Of a stretch of 37,351 bases of DNA, positions 24,972 to 33,679 are shown piece after piece; the first letter of the stretch is position 1; each line of letters begins with the position of its first letter. The stretch is from positions 1 to 37,351 of the forward strand of contig NZ_AMXE01000034.1 of NCBI RefSeq assembly GCF_000310205.1, given 5' to 3'. This stretch comes from Thauera linaloolentis 47Lol = DSM 12138. GTDB taxonomy: Bacteria > Pseudomonadota > Gammaproteobacteria > Burkholderiales > Rhodocyclaceae. The translations under genes were made by a program, and so were the position numbers. The notes beneath the pieces are model-generated. The model saw nothing but the letters and a program-made list of their open reading frames with translations, had not been told where the DNA came from and searched no databases.

Positions 24972-26375
24972 TCAGCGTTCGACATCCGGGCTGCCGCCGC
25001 GGAACAGGTCGGGCGTCAGGCCGTGGCGCTGCAGCAGGCGGTAGAACTCGGTGCGGTTGCGTTCGGCCAGCCGTGCAGCGTCCGAAACATTACCCGCTGT
25101 CAGTTTCAGGAGCTGTATCAGGTAGTTTCGCTCGAAGCGGCGTTTGGCCTCGGCGTAGCCGAGCGCTTCGATGGGCTGCACGCGCAGCGCGCGCTCGACC
25201 AGGGTGCGCGGGATCAGCGGCGTCGTGGCCAGCGCACAGACCTGTTCGACCACGTTCTGCAGCTGGCGCACGTTGCCGGGCCATTTCGCGGTGGCCAGGG
25301 CTTCGAGCGCGTCGGGGGCGAAACCGCCCAGTTCCTTTCCGTACTTGCGCGCGAGCCGGCGCAGGAAGTGTTCTGCCAGCAGCGGGATGTCTTCGCGGCG
25401 TTCGCCGAGCGTGGGCAGTTCCAGGCTGACGACGTTGATGCGGTAGTACAGGTCTTCGCGGAACTGGCCATTGGCCAGGGCCGCGTCGAGGTCGCGATGG
25501 GTAGCGGACAGGATGCGCAGGTCGACCGGCTCGGCGCGGGTGGCGCCCACCGGGCGTACCGCGCGTTCCTGCAGCACGCGCAGCAGCTTGACCTGCAGCG
25601 AAGGCGGCATGTCGCCGATTTCGTCGAGGAGCAGCGTGCCGCCGTGCGCGGCCTGTACCAGGCCGGTGTGGTGGCTGGTGGCGCCGGTGAAGGCGCCGCG
25701 CACATGGCCGAACAGTTCCGATTCGAGCAGGGGTTCCGGTATCGCGCCGCAGTTGATCGCGACGAAGGGCGCCGCGGCGCGCGGGCTGGCGCGGTGGATG
25801 GCGCGTGCGAGCAGTTCCTTGCCGGTGCCGCTGTCGCCGCGGATCAGCACGCTGGCGTCCGACGCGGCGACGAGCCTGGCTTCGTCGAGCAGCGTGTGCA
25901 TGCGCGTGCTGTGGCTGATGAGGTCCGCGCGCCAGCTCTCGTCGGTGGCGTGGCTAGCGGCGGGCGCGGGCTTGCCGAGTTGCAGGGTATGGGCGATGCG
26001 GGCCAGCAGCGCCTGGCTGTCGAAAGGTTTGGTCAGGTAGCCGGCGACGCCGCGCGAGGTGGCTTCGACGGCATCCGGAATCGTGCCGTGGGCGGTAAAC
26101 AGGATGACGGGCAGCGCCGGGTGCTGCTGGCGGATTTCGTCGAACAGCGCGAGGCCGTCGCCGTCGGGCAGGCGCACGTCGCTGAGCACGAGATCGAAGC
26201 GTTCGACGCCGAGCCGTGTGCGCGCGGCTTCGGCAGACGCCGCCGTCGTGACACGGTAGCCGCTCGCCTTCAGGCGCATCGACAGGAGCCGCAGCAGATC
26301 GGCATCATCATCGATGACCAGCAGGTGTTGTGCGGCGGTGCCTGCCTCCGTGGCCGGATATGGGCGCCGGCTCAC
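24972..26375 (-). CDS. glrR: Sigma-54-dependent response regulator GlrR (QseF/YfhA)
   Basis: This 467-residue NtrC-family activator has a receiver domain with acidic residues IDDDADLL and phosphoacceptor Asp66 (FDLVLSDVRLPDG). Its AAA+ domain carries Walker A GDSGTGKE, the sigma-54-contacting GAFTGA loop and Walker B GGTLLLDEIGD, and it ends in a Fis-type helix-turn-helix (NVSDAARLAERNRTEFYRLL). In E. coli GlrR, phosphorylated by GlrK, activates sigma-54 promoters of glmY and rpoE by binding TGTC-N10-GACA. The start is GTG at 26375, overlapping the qseG stop as GTGA; no Shine-Dalgarno is visible, so translation is probably coupled. Two perfect GlrR-type sites occur upstream of the nearby bactofilin gene. 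Confidence 0.93.
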   Translation of the reverse strand: MSRRPYPATEAGTAAQHLLVIDDDADLLRLLSMRLKASGYRVTTAASAEAARTRLGVERFDLVLSDVRLPDGDGLALFDEIRQQHPALPVILFTAHGTIPDAVEATSRGVAGYLTKPFDSQALLARIAHTLQLGKPAPAASHATDESWRADLISHSTRMHTLLDEARLVAASDASVLIRGDSGTGKELLARAIHRASPRAAAPFVAINCGAIPEPLLESELFGHVRGAFTGATSHHTGLVQAAHGGTLLLDEIGDMPPSLQVKLLRVLQERAVRPVGATRAEPVDLRILSATHRDLDAALANGQFREDLYYRINVVSLELPTLGERREDIPLLAEHFLRRLARKYGKELGGFAPDALEALATAKWPGNVRQLQNVVEQVCALATTPLIPRTLVERALRVQPIEALGYAEAKRRFERNYLIQLLKLTAGNVSDAARLAERNRTEFYRLLQRHGLTPDLFRGGSPDVER

Positions 26376-26875
26376 TGCGGCAGCGTGCGCGGCGCCGACG
26401 GCTGGAGCGCGGGGGGGGCCAGGCTGCGTTCTATCTCGACCAGGGCGTCGAGTTTGCGCTGCAGCGATTCGTTGCGCTGCTCGCTGTCCTTCAGGGCTGC
26501 CGCGCTGCGTTCGAGTTGCTGGCCGAGACGGTCGTTGAGCCCGGCGAGCCGCTGGCGTTCCTGGATCTGCTCGAGCAGCGCGCGTGCATAGGGTTGCAGG
26601 GCGAGCGAATCGGGGTCTTCGGCCGAAAGCAGGCCCTGGAGCAGGTTGCGCGCGCGCGGCAGGTTGGACTGGCGGGGCCTGGCGGCGCCGATTGCGGCTT
26701 GCAGCGTTTCGGCGGCAGCGTTGCGTGCCGGCGGGCCTGCATCGGCATGGGGGGCTGCTCCGCTTTCGCCGGCATCGGTGTCCGGCAGGGAGGCGCAACC
26801 CGTTGCTACTGTTGCGCAAAGCAATGCGAGTACGAGGGCGAGAGGCTTGGAGCTGCGGTGAGGTTCAGGTCGCAT
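26372..26875 (-). CDS. qseG: QseG/YfhG-like lipoprotein
   Basis: This 167-residue lipoprotein has a hydrophobic N-terminus ending in the lipobox ATGC (Cys27). The mature part is helical and probably coiled coil (ALLEQIQERQRLAGLNDRL, ALKDSEQRNESLQRKLDAL). Position between the kinase and regulator genes identifies it with E. coli QseG (YfhG), an outer-membrane lipoprotein reported to interact with and stimulate the kinase GlrK. Sequence alone would give only a generic lipoprotein, so the name rests on context. It overlaps glrK by 11 bp upstream and glrR by 4 bp downstream. Confidence 0.82.
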   Translation of the reverse strand: MRPEPHRSSKPLALVLALLCATVATGCASLPDTDAGESGAAPHADAGPPARNAAAETLQAAIGAARPRQSNLPRARNLLQGLLSAEDPDSLALQPYARALLEQIQERQRLAGLNDRLGQQLERSAAALKDSEQRNESLQRKLDALVEIERSLAPPALQPSAPRTLPQ

Positions 26876-28286
26876 GGGGGAGTTCGACTCGAAAATGGGC
26901 GCCACGTTCGGTCGGGAGCGCGGAGACCTTGCCATGATGGGCGGCAATGAATTCCCGCACGATGGCCAGGCCGAGGCCCGTGCCCTTGGCCGCGCGCTGG
27001 TCGGGGTGGCTGCCCTGGAAGAAGGGTTCGAAGATGCGTTCGGACTCTTCCGGCCGGATGCCGGGGCCGTCGTCGATACAGTCGATGACCACCTTCTCGT
27101 CCTGTGTCGACAGTTCGATGCGCACGCAACTGCCGGCCGGGCTGAAGCCGATCGCGTTGGCGATGAGATTCGAAAGCGCGATGCGGAGCTTGCCGGTGTC
27201 AGCGCGCACGAGCGGGGCGTCGCCTGCGATATCGACGGTGACGTCGCGTGCCTGGGCCTGCAACTGCAGTTCGCCGGCGACTTCGCGCACCATCGGCAGC
27301 AGCGCGCTCGGATGCAGGTCGAGGCGGCGGGCATCGAACTGGATCGCGTTGTAGTGCAGCAACTGCTCGATGCGTTCCTGCAGCGCCCGCGTGTTGTGTT
27401 CGAGGATGGCCGCGACCTCCTGCTGCTCGGGGGTGAGCCGCCCGAGCACGCCGTCTGCCAGCAGGGACACACCTTCGCGCAGGGAGGCGAGCGGTGTCTT
27501 CAGTTCGTGGGAGACATGGCGCAGTACCCGATTGCGGTTGGCTTCCAGCTCGCCGAGGCGCAGGCGCAGCCAGTCGAGCTGCTTGCCGACGCGGCGCAGG
27601 TCTGCGGGGCCGTCGATGCCGATGGGCTGGCCGAGGCGGCTCTCGCCGATGTCGGCGATGCTTTGCTCGATGCGGCGCAGGGGGCGCAGCAGCCACCAGC
27701 CGGTGAGCCCGGCGAGGGTGATGGCGAGCGCGAGCGCAGCGAGGATATGGCCCGTCAGCCGTTCGCGGCGCTGGTCCAGGGCGTCGAGCAGTTCGTGATT
27801 GCGGGTCATGATGTGTCCACGGACTTCCTGCGCCAGGCTGTCATTGATCCGGGCGAGCGCGGCAAGTGCCGCGGCTGCGGCCTCGTTGCGCTGTGAGGCG
27901 TCCGCCGCGGCGGCATGTCCGGCCACGGCCGCCTCGGCCGCCTCGGCCTGCTGGCGCCATTGCGCGGCAAGGGGGGCGATGCCGGGCAGCCGGTTCTCGA
28001 TCTCGGCCAGGGCGGAAAGGGTTTCGGCCCTGGCGCCGTGGAAGCGTTCAAGGAAGGAGCTTTCCTCGTACACCAGGTACTGGCGCGCGCCGCGCTCGAG
28101 GTCGACGGTGCGTTCGGCGAGCCGCTGCATGCCGCTGCTGAGTGCGAGCGAGGCCGTTGCGCTATTGCGGCTGTCGCGGGCGAAGCTCTCGAGCCCCAGC
28201 CAGCCGCTGATGGCGGCTGCCCCCAGGATGGCGACGATCAGCAGGAAGCTTGCGAGCAGGGTTGAACTGAATGACGGACGCGACAT
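26865..28286 (-). CDS. glrK: Sensor histidine kinase GlrK (QseE/YfhK)
   Basis: This 473-residue inner-membrane kinase has a first membrane helix at about residues 9-31, a periplasmic helical domain (about 35-175), a second helix near 180-200 and then HAMP (RPLRRIEQSIADIGESRLGQPI is the span, with key RRIEQSI). The phosphoacceptor His260 lies in VSHELKTPLASLREG. The ATPase domain shows SNLIANAIGFSP, DDGPGI and GTGLGLAIVREF. It is the partner of GlrR. The start at 28286 (MSRPSFS) lacks a clear Shine-Dalgarno and is preceded by a hairpin at 28301-28317. An in-frame TTG at 28310 is less likely. Confidence 0.93.
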   Translation of the reverse strand: MSRPSFSSTLLASFLLIVAILGAAAISGWLGLESFARDSRNSATASLALSSGMQRLAERTVDLERGARQYLVYEESSFLERFHGARAETLSALAEIENRLPGIAPLAAQWRQQAEAAEAAVAGHAAAADASQRNEAAAAALAALARINDSLAQEVRGHIMTRNHELLDALDQRRERLTGHILAALALAITLAGLTGWWLLRPLRRIEQSIADIGESRLGQPIGIDGPADLRRVGKQLDWLRLRLGELEANRNRVLRHVSHELKTPLASLREGVSLLADGVLGRLTPEQQEVAAILEHNTRALQERIEQLLHYNAIQFDARRLDLHPSALLPMVREVAGELQLQAQARDVTVDIAGDAPLVRADTGKLRIALSNLIANAIGFSPAGSCVRIELSTQDEKVVIDCIDDGPGIRPEESERIFEPFFQGSHPDQRAAKGTGLGLAIVREFIAAHHGKVSALPTERGAHFRVELPHAT

Positions 28287-28300
28287 GAAGGCACACGGCG

Positions 28301-28317
28301 ACGGGGGCAACCCCCGT
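28301..28317 (-). repeat. Hairpin in the glrK leader
   Basis: ACGGGGG and CCCCCGT form a perfect 7-bp stem with a 3-base loop, 14 bp before the glrK ATG. If transcribed, it would sit at the 5' edge of the ribosome-binding region, which itself lacks a good Shine-Dalgarno, and could lower translation. The promoter position is not known. Confidence 0.4.
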
Positions 28318-28384
28318 GATTCTAGGTGAGCGGCAGAGCCGACGGCATATGCAAGTGCAAGCCCAGGTTACGGCTGCCGTGGAC

Positions 28385-28402
28385 TGTCGTGCTGTCGCGA
28401 CA
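28385..28402. promoter_or_regulatory. GlrR-type binding site 1, TGTC-N10-GACA
   Basis: TGTC (28385-28388) and GACA (28399-28402) are separated by exactly 10 bases, a perfect match to the motif described for E. coli GlrR. It lies about 180-197 bp upstream of the predicted sigma-54 transcription start for the bactofilin gene, a normal activator distance. The same gap holds the divergent glrK start. Confidence 0.62.
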
Positions 28403-28450
28403 CGGAAAAAAGCAGCGATAACAACCGGTTCGGGAAATCTACCGGATATC

Positions 28451-28468
28451 TGTCGGGCCTTGGCGACA
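28451..28468. promoter_or_regulatory. GlrR-type binding site 2, TGTC-N10-GACA
   Basis: This is a second perfect TGTC-N10-GACA (TGTC 28451-28454, GACA 28465-28468), 66 bp downstream of the first (about six helical turns). It lies about 115-130 bp upstream of the predicted bactofilin transcription start. Two perfect copies in a 320-bp gap next to glrK-qseG-glrR make chance unlikely. Confidence 0.65.
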
Positions 28469-28555
28469 TTTCCGGCTGCCGCTTGCTGCCATGCCGTCGG
28501 TCCGGATGCGGGGAGGTGTATGCAAGTCTATGATATTGCGTAGGAAAGTAATTTA

Positions 28556-28571
28556 AGGCATGGCTCTTGCG
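28556..28571 (+). promoter_or_regulatory. Sigma-54 (-24/-12) promoter of the bactofilin gene
   Basis: AGGCATGGCTCTTGCG has GG (28557-28558) and GC (28569-28570) separated by exactly 10 bases. It preserves GGCA and TTGC of the consensus TGGCAcgN4TTGCa. Transcription should begin near 28582, leaving a leader of about 55 nt before the bactofilin ATG. Confidence 0.62.
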
Positions 28572-28636
28572 AGTGGTCTTTGCGAAATGTCCTCGCGACC
28601 GTGCCGGACGGTCGGAGTCAAGCCCAAGGAGAATCC

Positions 28637-29245
28637 ATGTTCAACAAGCCGAGTCTGTTCCCGAAATCCGCCGAACCCGTCAGCCAGCGTACCGTGCCCG
28701 CGCGGCCTGCAACGGGCGTTGGCGGCAGCGTCTCATCCGCGGCGGGCCTGTCCGCCGAATCGTCGCTCGTGCGGGATGCCAGGGATTCCGTGCAAGCCGC
28801 CGCGGAGGTGGCGAAGCAGCCCGTGCCGGCGGATGCCGGGGCCAGTGGCGGCAGCCGGCTGATTGTCGGGCCCGACGTCAAGCTGAAGGGGGCGGAGATA
28901 CTCGATTGCGACACGCTGGTCGTGGAAGGCCGCGTCGAGGCGACGATGGATAGCCGCGTCATCCGCATCGCCGAGAACGGCGCCTATGAAGGCACGGTCG
29001 GCATCGATGTCGCCGAGATCCATGGCCGTTTCGAAGGCGAACTGACGGCGCGCCAGCAACTGATCATCCATGCCACTGGCCGGGTGAGCGGCAAGATCCG
29101 CTATGGCAAGATCCTGATCGAGGAAGGGGGCGAGGTATCGGGGGACGTGCAATCGCTCGCCAGGGCGGGGGGCAAGGAGAGCATGCGCACGGCGGAGAGC
29201 CGCGCGGCCGACAGCAAACCCCCGCTTGCTGCCGTAGCCGGCTGA
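28637..29245 (+). CDS. Bactofilin family cytoskeletal protein
   Basis: This 202-residue protein has the bactofilin (DUF583) beta-helix core at about residues 70-165: GPDVKLKGAEILDCDTLVVEGRVEA, then repeated G-x-ET/D-V strands such as YEGTVGIDVAEIHGRFEGELT and ATGRVSGKIRYGKILIEEGGEVSGD are the spans, with key residues VEGRVEA, IHGRFEG and VSGKIRYG. The flanks are low-complexity, Pro/Ala/Ser-rich, as usual. Bactofilins polymerise without nucleotide and position cell-wall or polar proteins. The ATG has AAGGAG 5 nt upstream. The upstream region holds a sigma-54 promoter and two GlrR-type sites; a lytic transglycosylase gene converges downstream, suggesting a peptidoglycan context. Confidence 0.92.
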   Translation: MFNKPSLFPKSAEPVSQRTVPARPATGVGGSVSSAAGLSAESSLVRDARDSVQAAAEVAKQPVPADAGASGGSRLIVGPDVKLKGAEILDCDTLVVEGRVEATMDSRVIRIAENGAYEGTVGIDVAEIHGRFEGELTARQQLIIHATGRVSGKIRYGKILIEEGGEVSGDVQSLARAGGKESMRTAESRAADSKPPLAAVAG

Positions 29246-29250
29246 GCGCA

Positions 29251-29281
29251 GGACGGCAGCCCCGCCGCGGGCTCGCTGTCC
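29251..29281. terminator. Hairpin between convergent bactofilin and transglycosylase genes
   Basis: GGACGGCAGCCC pairs with GGGCTCGCTGTCC (one G-T pair and one bulged C) around a 6-base loop. It fills the 44-bp gap between the two stop codons. The plus-strand tail GGTCTCCTTC is only mildly T-rich, so this may serve both genes weakly. Confidence 0.4.
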
Positions 29282-29289
29282 GGTCTCCT

Positions 29290-29937
29290 TCAATCCGGCG
29301 GCGGGGTGGTGGTGGCGCCGGCCGCCAGTTGCTGCGGCCGCCAGTTCCAGTGCTTCTCCCACGCCGCGCGCACCAGGTTCGGATACTCCGCTTTGCCCAG
29401 GCTGCCGTTGTAGCGTCCGAGCGCGCGGAAGAGGTTGCCTTTCTCGATGTCGAGGTAATGGCGCAGGATCGTGCAGCCGTAGCGCAGGTTGGTGCGCAGG
29501 TGGAAGAGGTTGTCGTCCGGGCGCTCCATGACCTTGAGCCAGAACGGCATCACCTGCATGTAGCCGCGCGCGCCGGCCGACGAGATCGCATATTTGCGGA
29601 AGTTGCTTTCGACCTGGATCAGGCCGAGCACCAGTTGCGGGTCCAGTCCGGCGCGGGTGGCTTCGTAGTGGATGCTGGTGAGCAGCTCGTTGCGGTAGCT
29701 GGCGTCGGGGATGCGCTTCTGCAGCCGGCGCGACATCTCCGCCAGCCACTGCGCGCGTTCGCCCGCATCGGGGATGGGCAGCATCGGCGCTGCGGCATCG
29801 CTCACCGCTTCGTGCAGTGCCGCGCGCACGCTCGCCGCCAGGGGCTCGTATTGTTGTGCGCCCGCCAGCGCCGCGTCGCCCGCCAGCGCGAACAGCAGCG
29901 CGGCGGTGCAGCGGAGCAGTGCCGGAGGGCGGCGCAT
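29290..29937 (-). CDS. Lytic transglycosylase, SLT domain
   Basis: This 215-residue exported enzyme cleaves the MurNAc-GlcNAc bond of peptidoglycan with formation of anhydro ends. It has a signal peptide (cleavage near residue 25-28), a short helical stretch, and an SLT/goose-lysozyme-like domain with catalytic Glu110 in LIQVESNFRKYAISSAGARG, then YMQVMPFW and the AxGRYNGSLG motif (ALGRYNGSLGKAEYPNLV is the span). A Pro/Thr-rich tail ends the protein. No lipobox is seen, so it is probably soluble periplasmic. It starts 5 bp after the proS stop on the same strand, so the two are co-transcribed. Confidence 0.93.
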   Translation of the reverse strand: MRRPPALLRCTAALLFALAGDAALAGAQQYEPLAASVRAALHEAVSDAAAPMLPIPDAGERAQWLAEMSRRLQKRIPDASYRNELLTSIHYEATRAGLDPQLVLGLIQVESNFRKYAISSAGARGYMQVMPFWLKVMERPDDNLFHLRTNLRYGCTILRHYLDIEKGNLFRALGRYNGSLGKAEYPNLVRAAWEKHWNWRPQQLAAGATTTPPPD

Positions 29938-29942
29938 GGCCG

Positions 29943-31691
29943 TCAGGCCTTGCCGAGCATGCCCAGCACGTGGGCGGCGATGTCGGCGACGGCGAGCTTG
30001 CCGGCTTCTGCATCGCGGCGGCCTTGGTGTTCGACCAGGCCTTCCTTGAGCCCGCGGTCGCCGATGGTGACGCGGTGCGGCACCCCGATCAGTTCCCAGT
30101 CGGCGAACATCACGCCGGGACGTTCGTCGCGGTCGTCGAGGATGACGTCGACGCCCTGCGCGAGCAGCGCGCCGTAGAGTTTCTGCGCTTCGTCGCGCAC
30201 CGCCTCCGACTTGCCCCAGCCCACCGGGCAGATCACCACCTCGAAGGGGGCGATCGCCGTCGGCCAGATGATGCCGCGGGCGTCGTGGTTCTGCTCGATG
30301 GCCGCGCCCAGGATGCGGGTCACGCCGATGCCGTAGCAGCCCATCTCGAAGTGCTTGGGTTTGCCGTCCTCGTCGAGGAAGGTGGCGTTCATCGCCTTGG
30401 AGTAGCGGGTGCCGAGGTAGAACACGTGGCCGACCTCGATGCCGCGCTGGATGGCGAGCACGCCCTTGCCGTCGGGCGAGGGGTTGCCTTCGACGACATT
30501 GCGGATGTCGGCGACGAGGTCCGGTTCGGGCAGGTCGCGGCCCCAGTTGACGCCGGTGAAATGGAAATCGGCTTCGTTGGCGCCGCAGATGAAATCGGCC
30601 ATGTCGGCGACCGTGCGGTCGGCAATGATCTTGACCGGTTTTTTCAGCCCGATCGGGCCCAGATATCCCGGTCTGCAGCCGAAATGCTCGGCGATTTCCG
30701 CCTCGGTGGCGAAGCGGAAGCCGGCCTTCAGGCCTTCCAGCTTGCCGGCCTTGACCTCGTTCAGGGCGTGGTCGCCGCGGACCAGCAGCAGCCAGATGGT
30801 GGCGCCGGCCGGTTGGCCCCGTTCGTCGACGTCGTCGGTGGCCAGCACCAGCGATTTCACGGTGGTGTCGAGCGGTACGCCGAGCAGGGCGGCGACGTCC
30901 TCGCAGGTGGCCTTGCCGGGGGTCGGGGTTTTCTCCAGCGCCTGCCTCGCCTTGCCACGGCCTGCCAGCAGCGACACGGCTTCGGCCAGTTCGATGTTGG
31001 CTGCGTAGCCGGAGCCGGGGCAGTAGACGATGGCGTCCTCGCCCGTGTCGGCGATGACCTGGAACTCGTGCGAACGGTCGCCGCCGATGGCGCCCGTGTC
31101 GGCCGCCACGGCCCGGTACTCGAGGCCGAGGCGGTCGAAGATGCGGGTGTAGGCGGCGAACATGAGCTCATAGCTGCGGCCGGCGGCTTCTTCGCTGCGG
31201 TCGAAGGAGTAGGCGTCCTTCATCGTGAATTCGCGTCCGCGCATGACGCCGAAGCGGGGGCGGCGCTCGTCGCGGAACTTGGTCTGGATCTGGTAGAAGT
31301 TGCGCGGTAGCTGGCGGTAGCTCTTCAGTTCCTGGCGCGCGATGTCGGTGACGACTTCTTCCGAGGTCGGTTGCAGTGCGAAGTCGCGTTCGTGGCGGTC
31401 CTTCAGGCGCAGCATCTCCGGCCCCATCTTGTCCCAACGACCGGTTTCCTGCCACAACTCGGCGGGCTGCACCAGCGGCATGACCAGCTCCATGGCGCCG
31501 GCGCGGTTCATTTCCTCGCGGATGATCGTTTCGACCTTGCGGATCGAACGCAGGCCCATCGGCATGTAGCTGTAGATGCCGGCCGCGGCCTTGCGGATCA
31601 TGCCTGCGCGCAGCATCAGTTGCTGGCTGACGACTTCGGCGTCGGACGGGGCTTCCTTGAGGGTGGAGAGATGGAACTGGCTGGCGCGCAT
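29943..31691 (-). CDS. proS: Prolyl-tRNA synthetase
   Basis: This 582-residue class II aminoacyl-tRNA synthetase is of the bacterial type, with the editing (INS) domain between motifs 2 and 3. Landmarks are the N-terminal [13 protein letters not shown], motif 1 around [12 protein letters not shown], motif 2 with [23 protein letters not shown] (spanning; key residues [15 protein letters not shown]), the editing domain at about residues 225-400, motif 3 [10 protein letters not shown], and a C-terminal anticodon-binding domain ([21 protein letters not shown]-type). It charges tRNA-Pro and hydrolyses misacylated Ala-tRNA-Pro. The gene is divergent from rppH with a 171-bp gap that must contain both promoters. 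Confidence 0.97.
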   Translation of the reverse strand: MRASQFHLSTLKEAPSDAEVVSQQLMLRAGMIRKAAAGIYSYMPMGLRSIRKVETIIREEMNRAGAMELVMPLVQPAELWQETGRWDKMGPEMLRLKDRHERDFALQPTSEEVVTDIARQELKSYRQLPRNFYQIQTKFRDERRPRFGVMRGREFTMKDAYSFDRSEEAAGRSYELMFAAYTRIFDRLGLEYRAVAADTGAIGGDRSHEFQVIADTGEDAIVYCPGSGYAANIELAEAVSLLAGRGKARQALEKTPTPGKATCEDVAALLGVPLDTTVKSLVLATDDVDERGQPAGATIWLLLVRGDHALNEVKAGKLEGLKAGFRFATEAEIAEHFGCRPGYLGPIGLKKPVKIIADRTVADMADFICGANEADFHFTGVNWGRDLPEPDLVADIRNVVEGNPSPDGKGVLAIQRGIEVGHVFYLGTRYSKAMNATFLDEDGKPKHFEMGCYGIGVTRILGAAIEQNHDARGIIWPTAIAPFEVVICPVGWGKSEAVRDEAQKLYGALLAQGVDVILDDRDERPGVMFADWELIGVPHRVTIGDRGLKEGLVEHQGRRDAEAGKLAVADIAAHVLGMLGKA

Positions 31692-31862
31692 GAGAGTCTT
31701 CTGCGTAGAAAGGCGTTGTCGAGCGCGGGATTCTAGCGCAAGGCATGGCCTCCGCAGGGCCGGATCGGGGTCGGGGGAAAGGATGCACAGCGGTGGTGCG
31801 CTTTCAAACGGCCCCCAAGTGTGAAAAAATCGGCGCCAATAAACCGAATTTGAAGGTTAGTC

Positions 31863-32420
31863 ATGCTTGATCGTGAAGGCTTTCGCCCGAACGTCGGCAT
31901 CATTCTGGTAAACGCGCGCAACGAGGTTTTCTGGGGCAAGCGCATCCGCGAACATTCCTGGCAGTTTCCGCAAGGCGGCATCAAGCACGGCGAATCGCCG
32001 GAGCAGGCCATGTACCGGGAGTTGTTCGAGGAAGTCGGATTGCGTCCAGAGCATGTCAAGATCCTCGGCCGCACGCGGGGCTGGCTGCGCTACGAGGTGC
32101 CACGGCACTGGATACGGCGCGAATGGCGCAACACCTATCGCGGACAGAAGCAGATCTGGTTTCTGTTGCGCTTGGTGGGGCGTGATTCGGACGTCTGCCT
32201 GCGCGCGAGCTCGCACCCGGAATTCGATGCCTGGCGATGGAGCAATTATTGGGTGCCGCTGGACGCGGTGATCGAGTTCAAGCGGCAGGTGTACCAGATG
32301 GCGCTGGTCGAACTGGCCCGCGTCCTGTTTCGCTCGCGTGCGTTCGAGTTGCCCGACAGCTACCGCCTGCCCGAGCCCGAAACGCCCGTGACGGTGGCCC
32401 TTGGCGTTTCGCAGCGTTGA
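31863..32420 (+). CDS. rppH: RNA pyrophosphohydrolase RppH
   Basis: This 185-residue Nudix enzyme removes pyrophosphate from triphosphorylated mRNA 5' ends and so triggers RNase E decay. The start [17 protein letters not shown], the Nudix box [23 protein letters not shown] (residues 39-60; key GESPEQA-REL-EEVG), [12 protein letters not shown] and GQKQIWFLL are diagnostic. AAGG lies 7 nt upstream of the ATG. It opens a plus-strand run with the CNP1-like gene and coq7, and is divergent from proS, an arrangement frequent in betaproteobacteria. Confidence 0.95.
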   Translation: MLDREGFRPNVGIILVNARNEVFWGKRIREHSWQFPQGGIKHGESPEQAMYRELFEEVGLRPEHVKILGRTRGWLRYEVPRHWIRREWRNTYRGQKQIWFLLRLVGRDSDVCLRASSHPEFDAWRWSNYWVPLDAVIEFKRQVYQMALVELARVLFRSRAFELPDSYRLPEPETPVTVALGVSQR

Positions 32421-32462
32421 TCGGCCGGCGATGAAACATCCATTCTCCTGGAGACCCCGCGA

Positions 32463-32993
32463 TTGAATCTCAGCGCACGACGCTTCATAGGCGGGGGGCT
32501 CGTCGCCCTCGCATTGGTTTCCGGCAGCGTGTCAGGTGGCCTGCTGTTGGAGGACGATCCCGACTGGAAGGAGGCCGAGGTGGTGATGCCGCCGGCGGTC
32601 GAGGAGTCGCGCCTGCGCGCTTTCTCCAGTGGCAGCGTATCGTCGAACAGCTTCTTCGTCGATGAGGGGAGCGTCAGCGTCAGCGAGGACCGTGTCGTCC
32701 GCTACACCTTGGTTGTGCGCACGCCTGGCGGTGCGGAGAACATCACCTTCGAAGGCCTGCGCTGTGCCACGGGCGAGCGGCGGATCTATGCCAGCGGGCG
32801 ACGGAACGGCGAATGGACGCCGATGAAGAACAGCACGTGGCAGCCGATCCGCGACAACGCCTACAATCGTCCGCGTGCAGCGCTGGCAAACGAGCATTTC
32901 TGCGATGGCCCGGCTGCGCCGCGCGACCGCGAGCATGCCTTGCGCCTGCTGCGCGCGCCACTCGATCCAGCGAAAACCTACGGAGTCCGATAA
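32463..32993 (+). CDS. CNP1-like family exported protein
   Basis: This 176-residue protein has a signal peptide ([21 protein letters not shown]...) and a mature part with [18 protein letters not shown], the beta-rich [33 protein letters not shown] span (key residues GGAENI-FEGLRC-T-ERR-YA), and Cys-containing NEHFCDG. These match the CNP1-like family first noted in Neisseria; the function is unknown, probably envelope. The start is TTG at 32463, supported by GGAG 9 nt upstream and because no ATG/GTG precedes the signal peptide core. The stop overlaps the coq7 start (TAATG), implying coupled translation. Confidence 0.85.
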   Translation: MNLSARRFIGGGLVALALVSGSVSGGLLLEDDPDWKEAEVVMPPAVEESRLRAFSSGSVSSNSFFVDEGSVSVSEDRVVRYTLVVRTPGGAENITFEGLRCATGERRIYASGRRNGEWTPMKNSTWQPIRDNAYNRPRAALANEHFCDGPAAPRDREHALRLLRAPLDPAKTYGVR

Positions 32994-33613
32994 TGATCGA
33001 CAACGCCATCATCGAATTCGACAAGGCGCTGCGCACCGTTTTCGCACCGGCGCGAAGCATCCGCCAGATTCCGGGCGAGGAACTGCCCGAGGCTGAATTG
33101 GACGATGCCGAACGCCGCCATGCCGCCGCGTTGATGCGGATCAACCATGTCGGCGAAATCTGCGCGCAGGCCCTGTATCAAGGGCAGGCGATGATGTCGA
33201 GGGATCCGTCGATCCGCGATGCGCTGCGCCAGGCTTCGCAGGAGGAAACCGAACACCTCGCGTGGACAGAGCGCCGCATTGCAGAGCTCGGAGGGCGCAA
33301 GAGTCTGTTGAATCCACTGTGGTACGGCGGCGCGCTGGCTATCGGGTTGTTTGCCGGCCGCTTTGGCGATGGCTGGAATCTGGGCTTCCTGGCCGAAACC
33401 GAGCGCCAGGTCGAACGCCATCTGAAAGAGCATCTCGACATGCTTCCCGCGGACGACCTGAAATCGCGCGCGGTCGTCGAGCAGATGAAGACCGATGAGG
33501 CCGAGCATGCGGAGACCGCGGTCAAGCTGGGGGCGCATGAATTGCCGGTGCCGATCAAGGGCGCGATGAAGCTGGCGTCGAAGGTGATGACAACGCTGAC
33601 CTACCGTATCTGA
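32993..33613 (+). CDS. coq7: Coq7-type demethoxyubiquinone hydroxylase
   Basis: This 206-residue membrane-associated di-iron monooxygenase performs the C6 hydroxylation in ubiquinone synthesis, replacing the flavin enzyme UbiF of E. coli. Di-iron ligands are visible: Glu55 in [10 protein letters not shown], Glu85/His88 in EETEH, Glu135 or Glu137 in ETERQVE, and Glu169/His172 in DEAEHAE. A hydrophobic stretch ([12 protein letters not shown]) fits membrane contact. The ATG overlaps the TAA of the CNP1-like gene. The 3' end faces osmC with a GC hairpin between. Confidence 0.94.
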   Translation: MIDNAIIEFDKALRTVFAPARSIRQIPGEELPEAELDDAERRHAAALMRINHVGEICAQALYQGQAMMSRDPSIRDALRQASQEETEHLAWTERRIAELGGRKSLLNPLWYGGALAIGLFAGRFGDGWNLGFLAETERQVERHLKEHLDMLPADDLKSRAVVEQMKTDEAEHAETAVKLGAHELPVPIKGAMKLASKVMTTLTYRI

Positions 33614-33634
33614 TCGGTTCTGCGGTGGAGGGCG

Positions 33635-33656
33635 GAGGGGGCCTGGAAGCCCCCTC
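33635..33656. terminator. Hairpin between convergent coq7 and osmC genes
   Basis: GAGGGGGC and GCCCCCTC form a perfect 8-bp stem with a 6-base loop in the 66-bp gap between stop codons. No T-run follows on either strand, so terminator strength is uncertain. Confidence 0.45.
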
Positions 33657-33679
33657 GTCCTGGCATCGCAGGAGGCGGC

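Noticed and set aside
28461-28477. Second sigma-54-like sequence (TTGGCGACATTTCCGGC)
   Set aside because: GG to GC spacing is 11, not 10, and it overlaps GlrR-type site 2.
28529-28534. TATGAT as a sigma-70 -10 for the bactofilin gene
   Set aside because: No TTGACA-like hexamer at 16-18 bp upstream; the -24/-12 element downstream is better.
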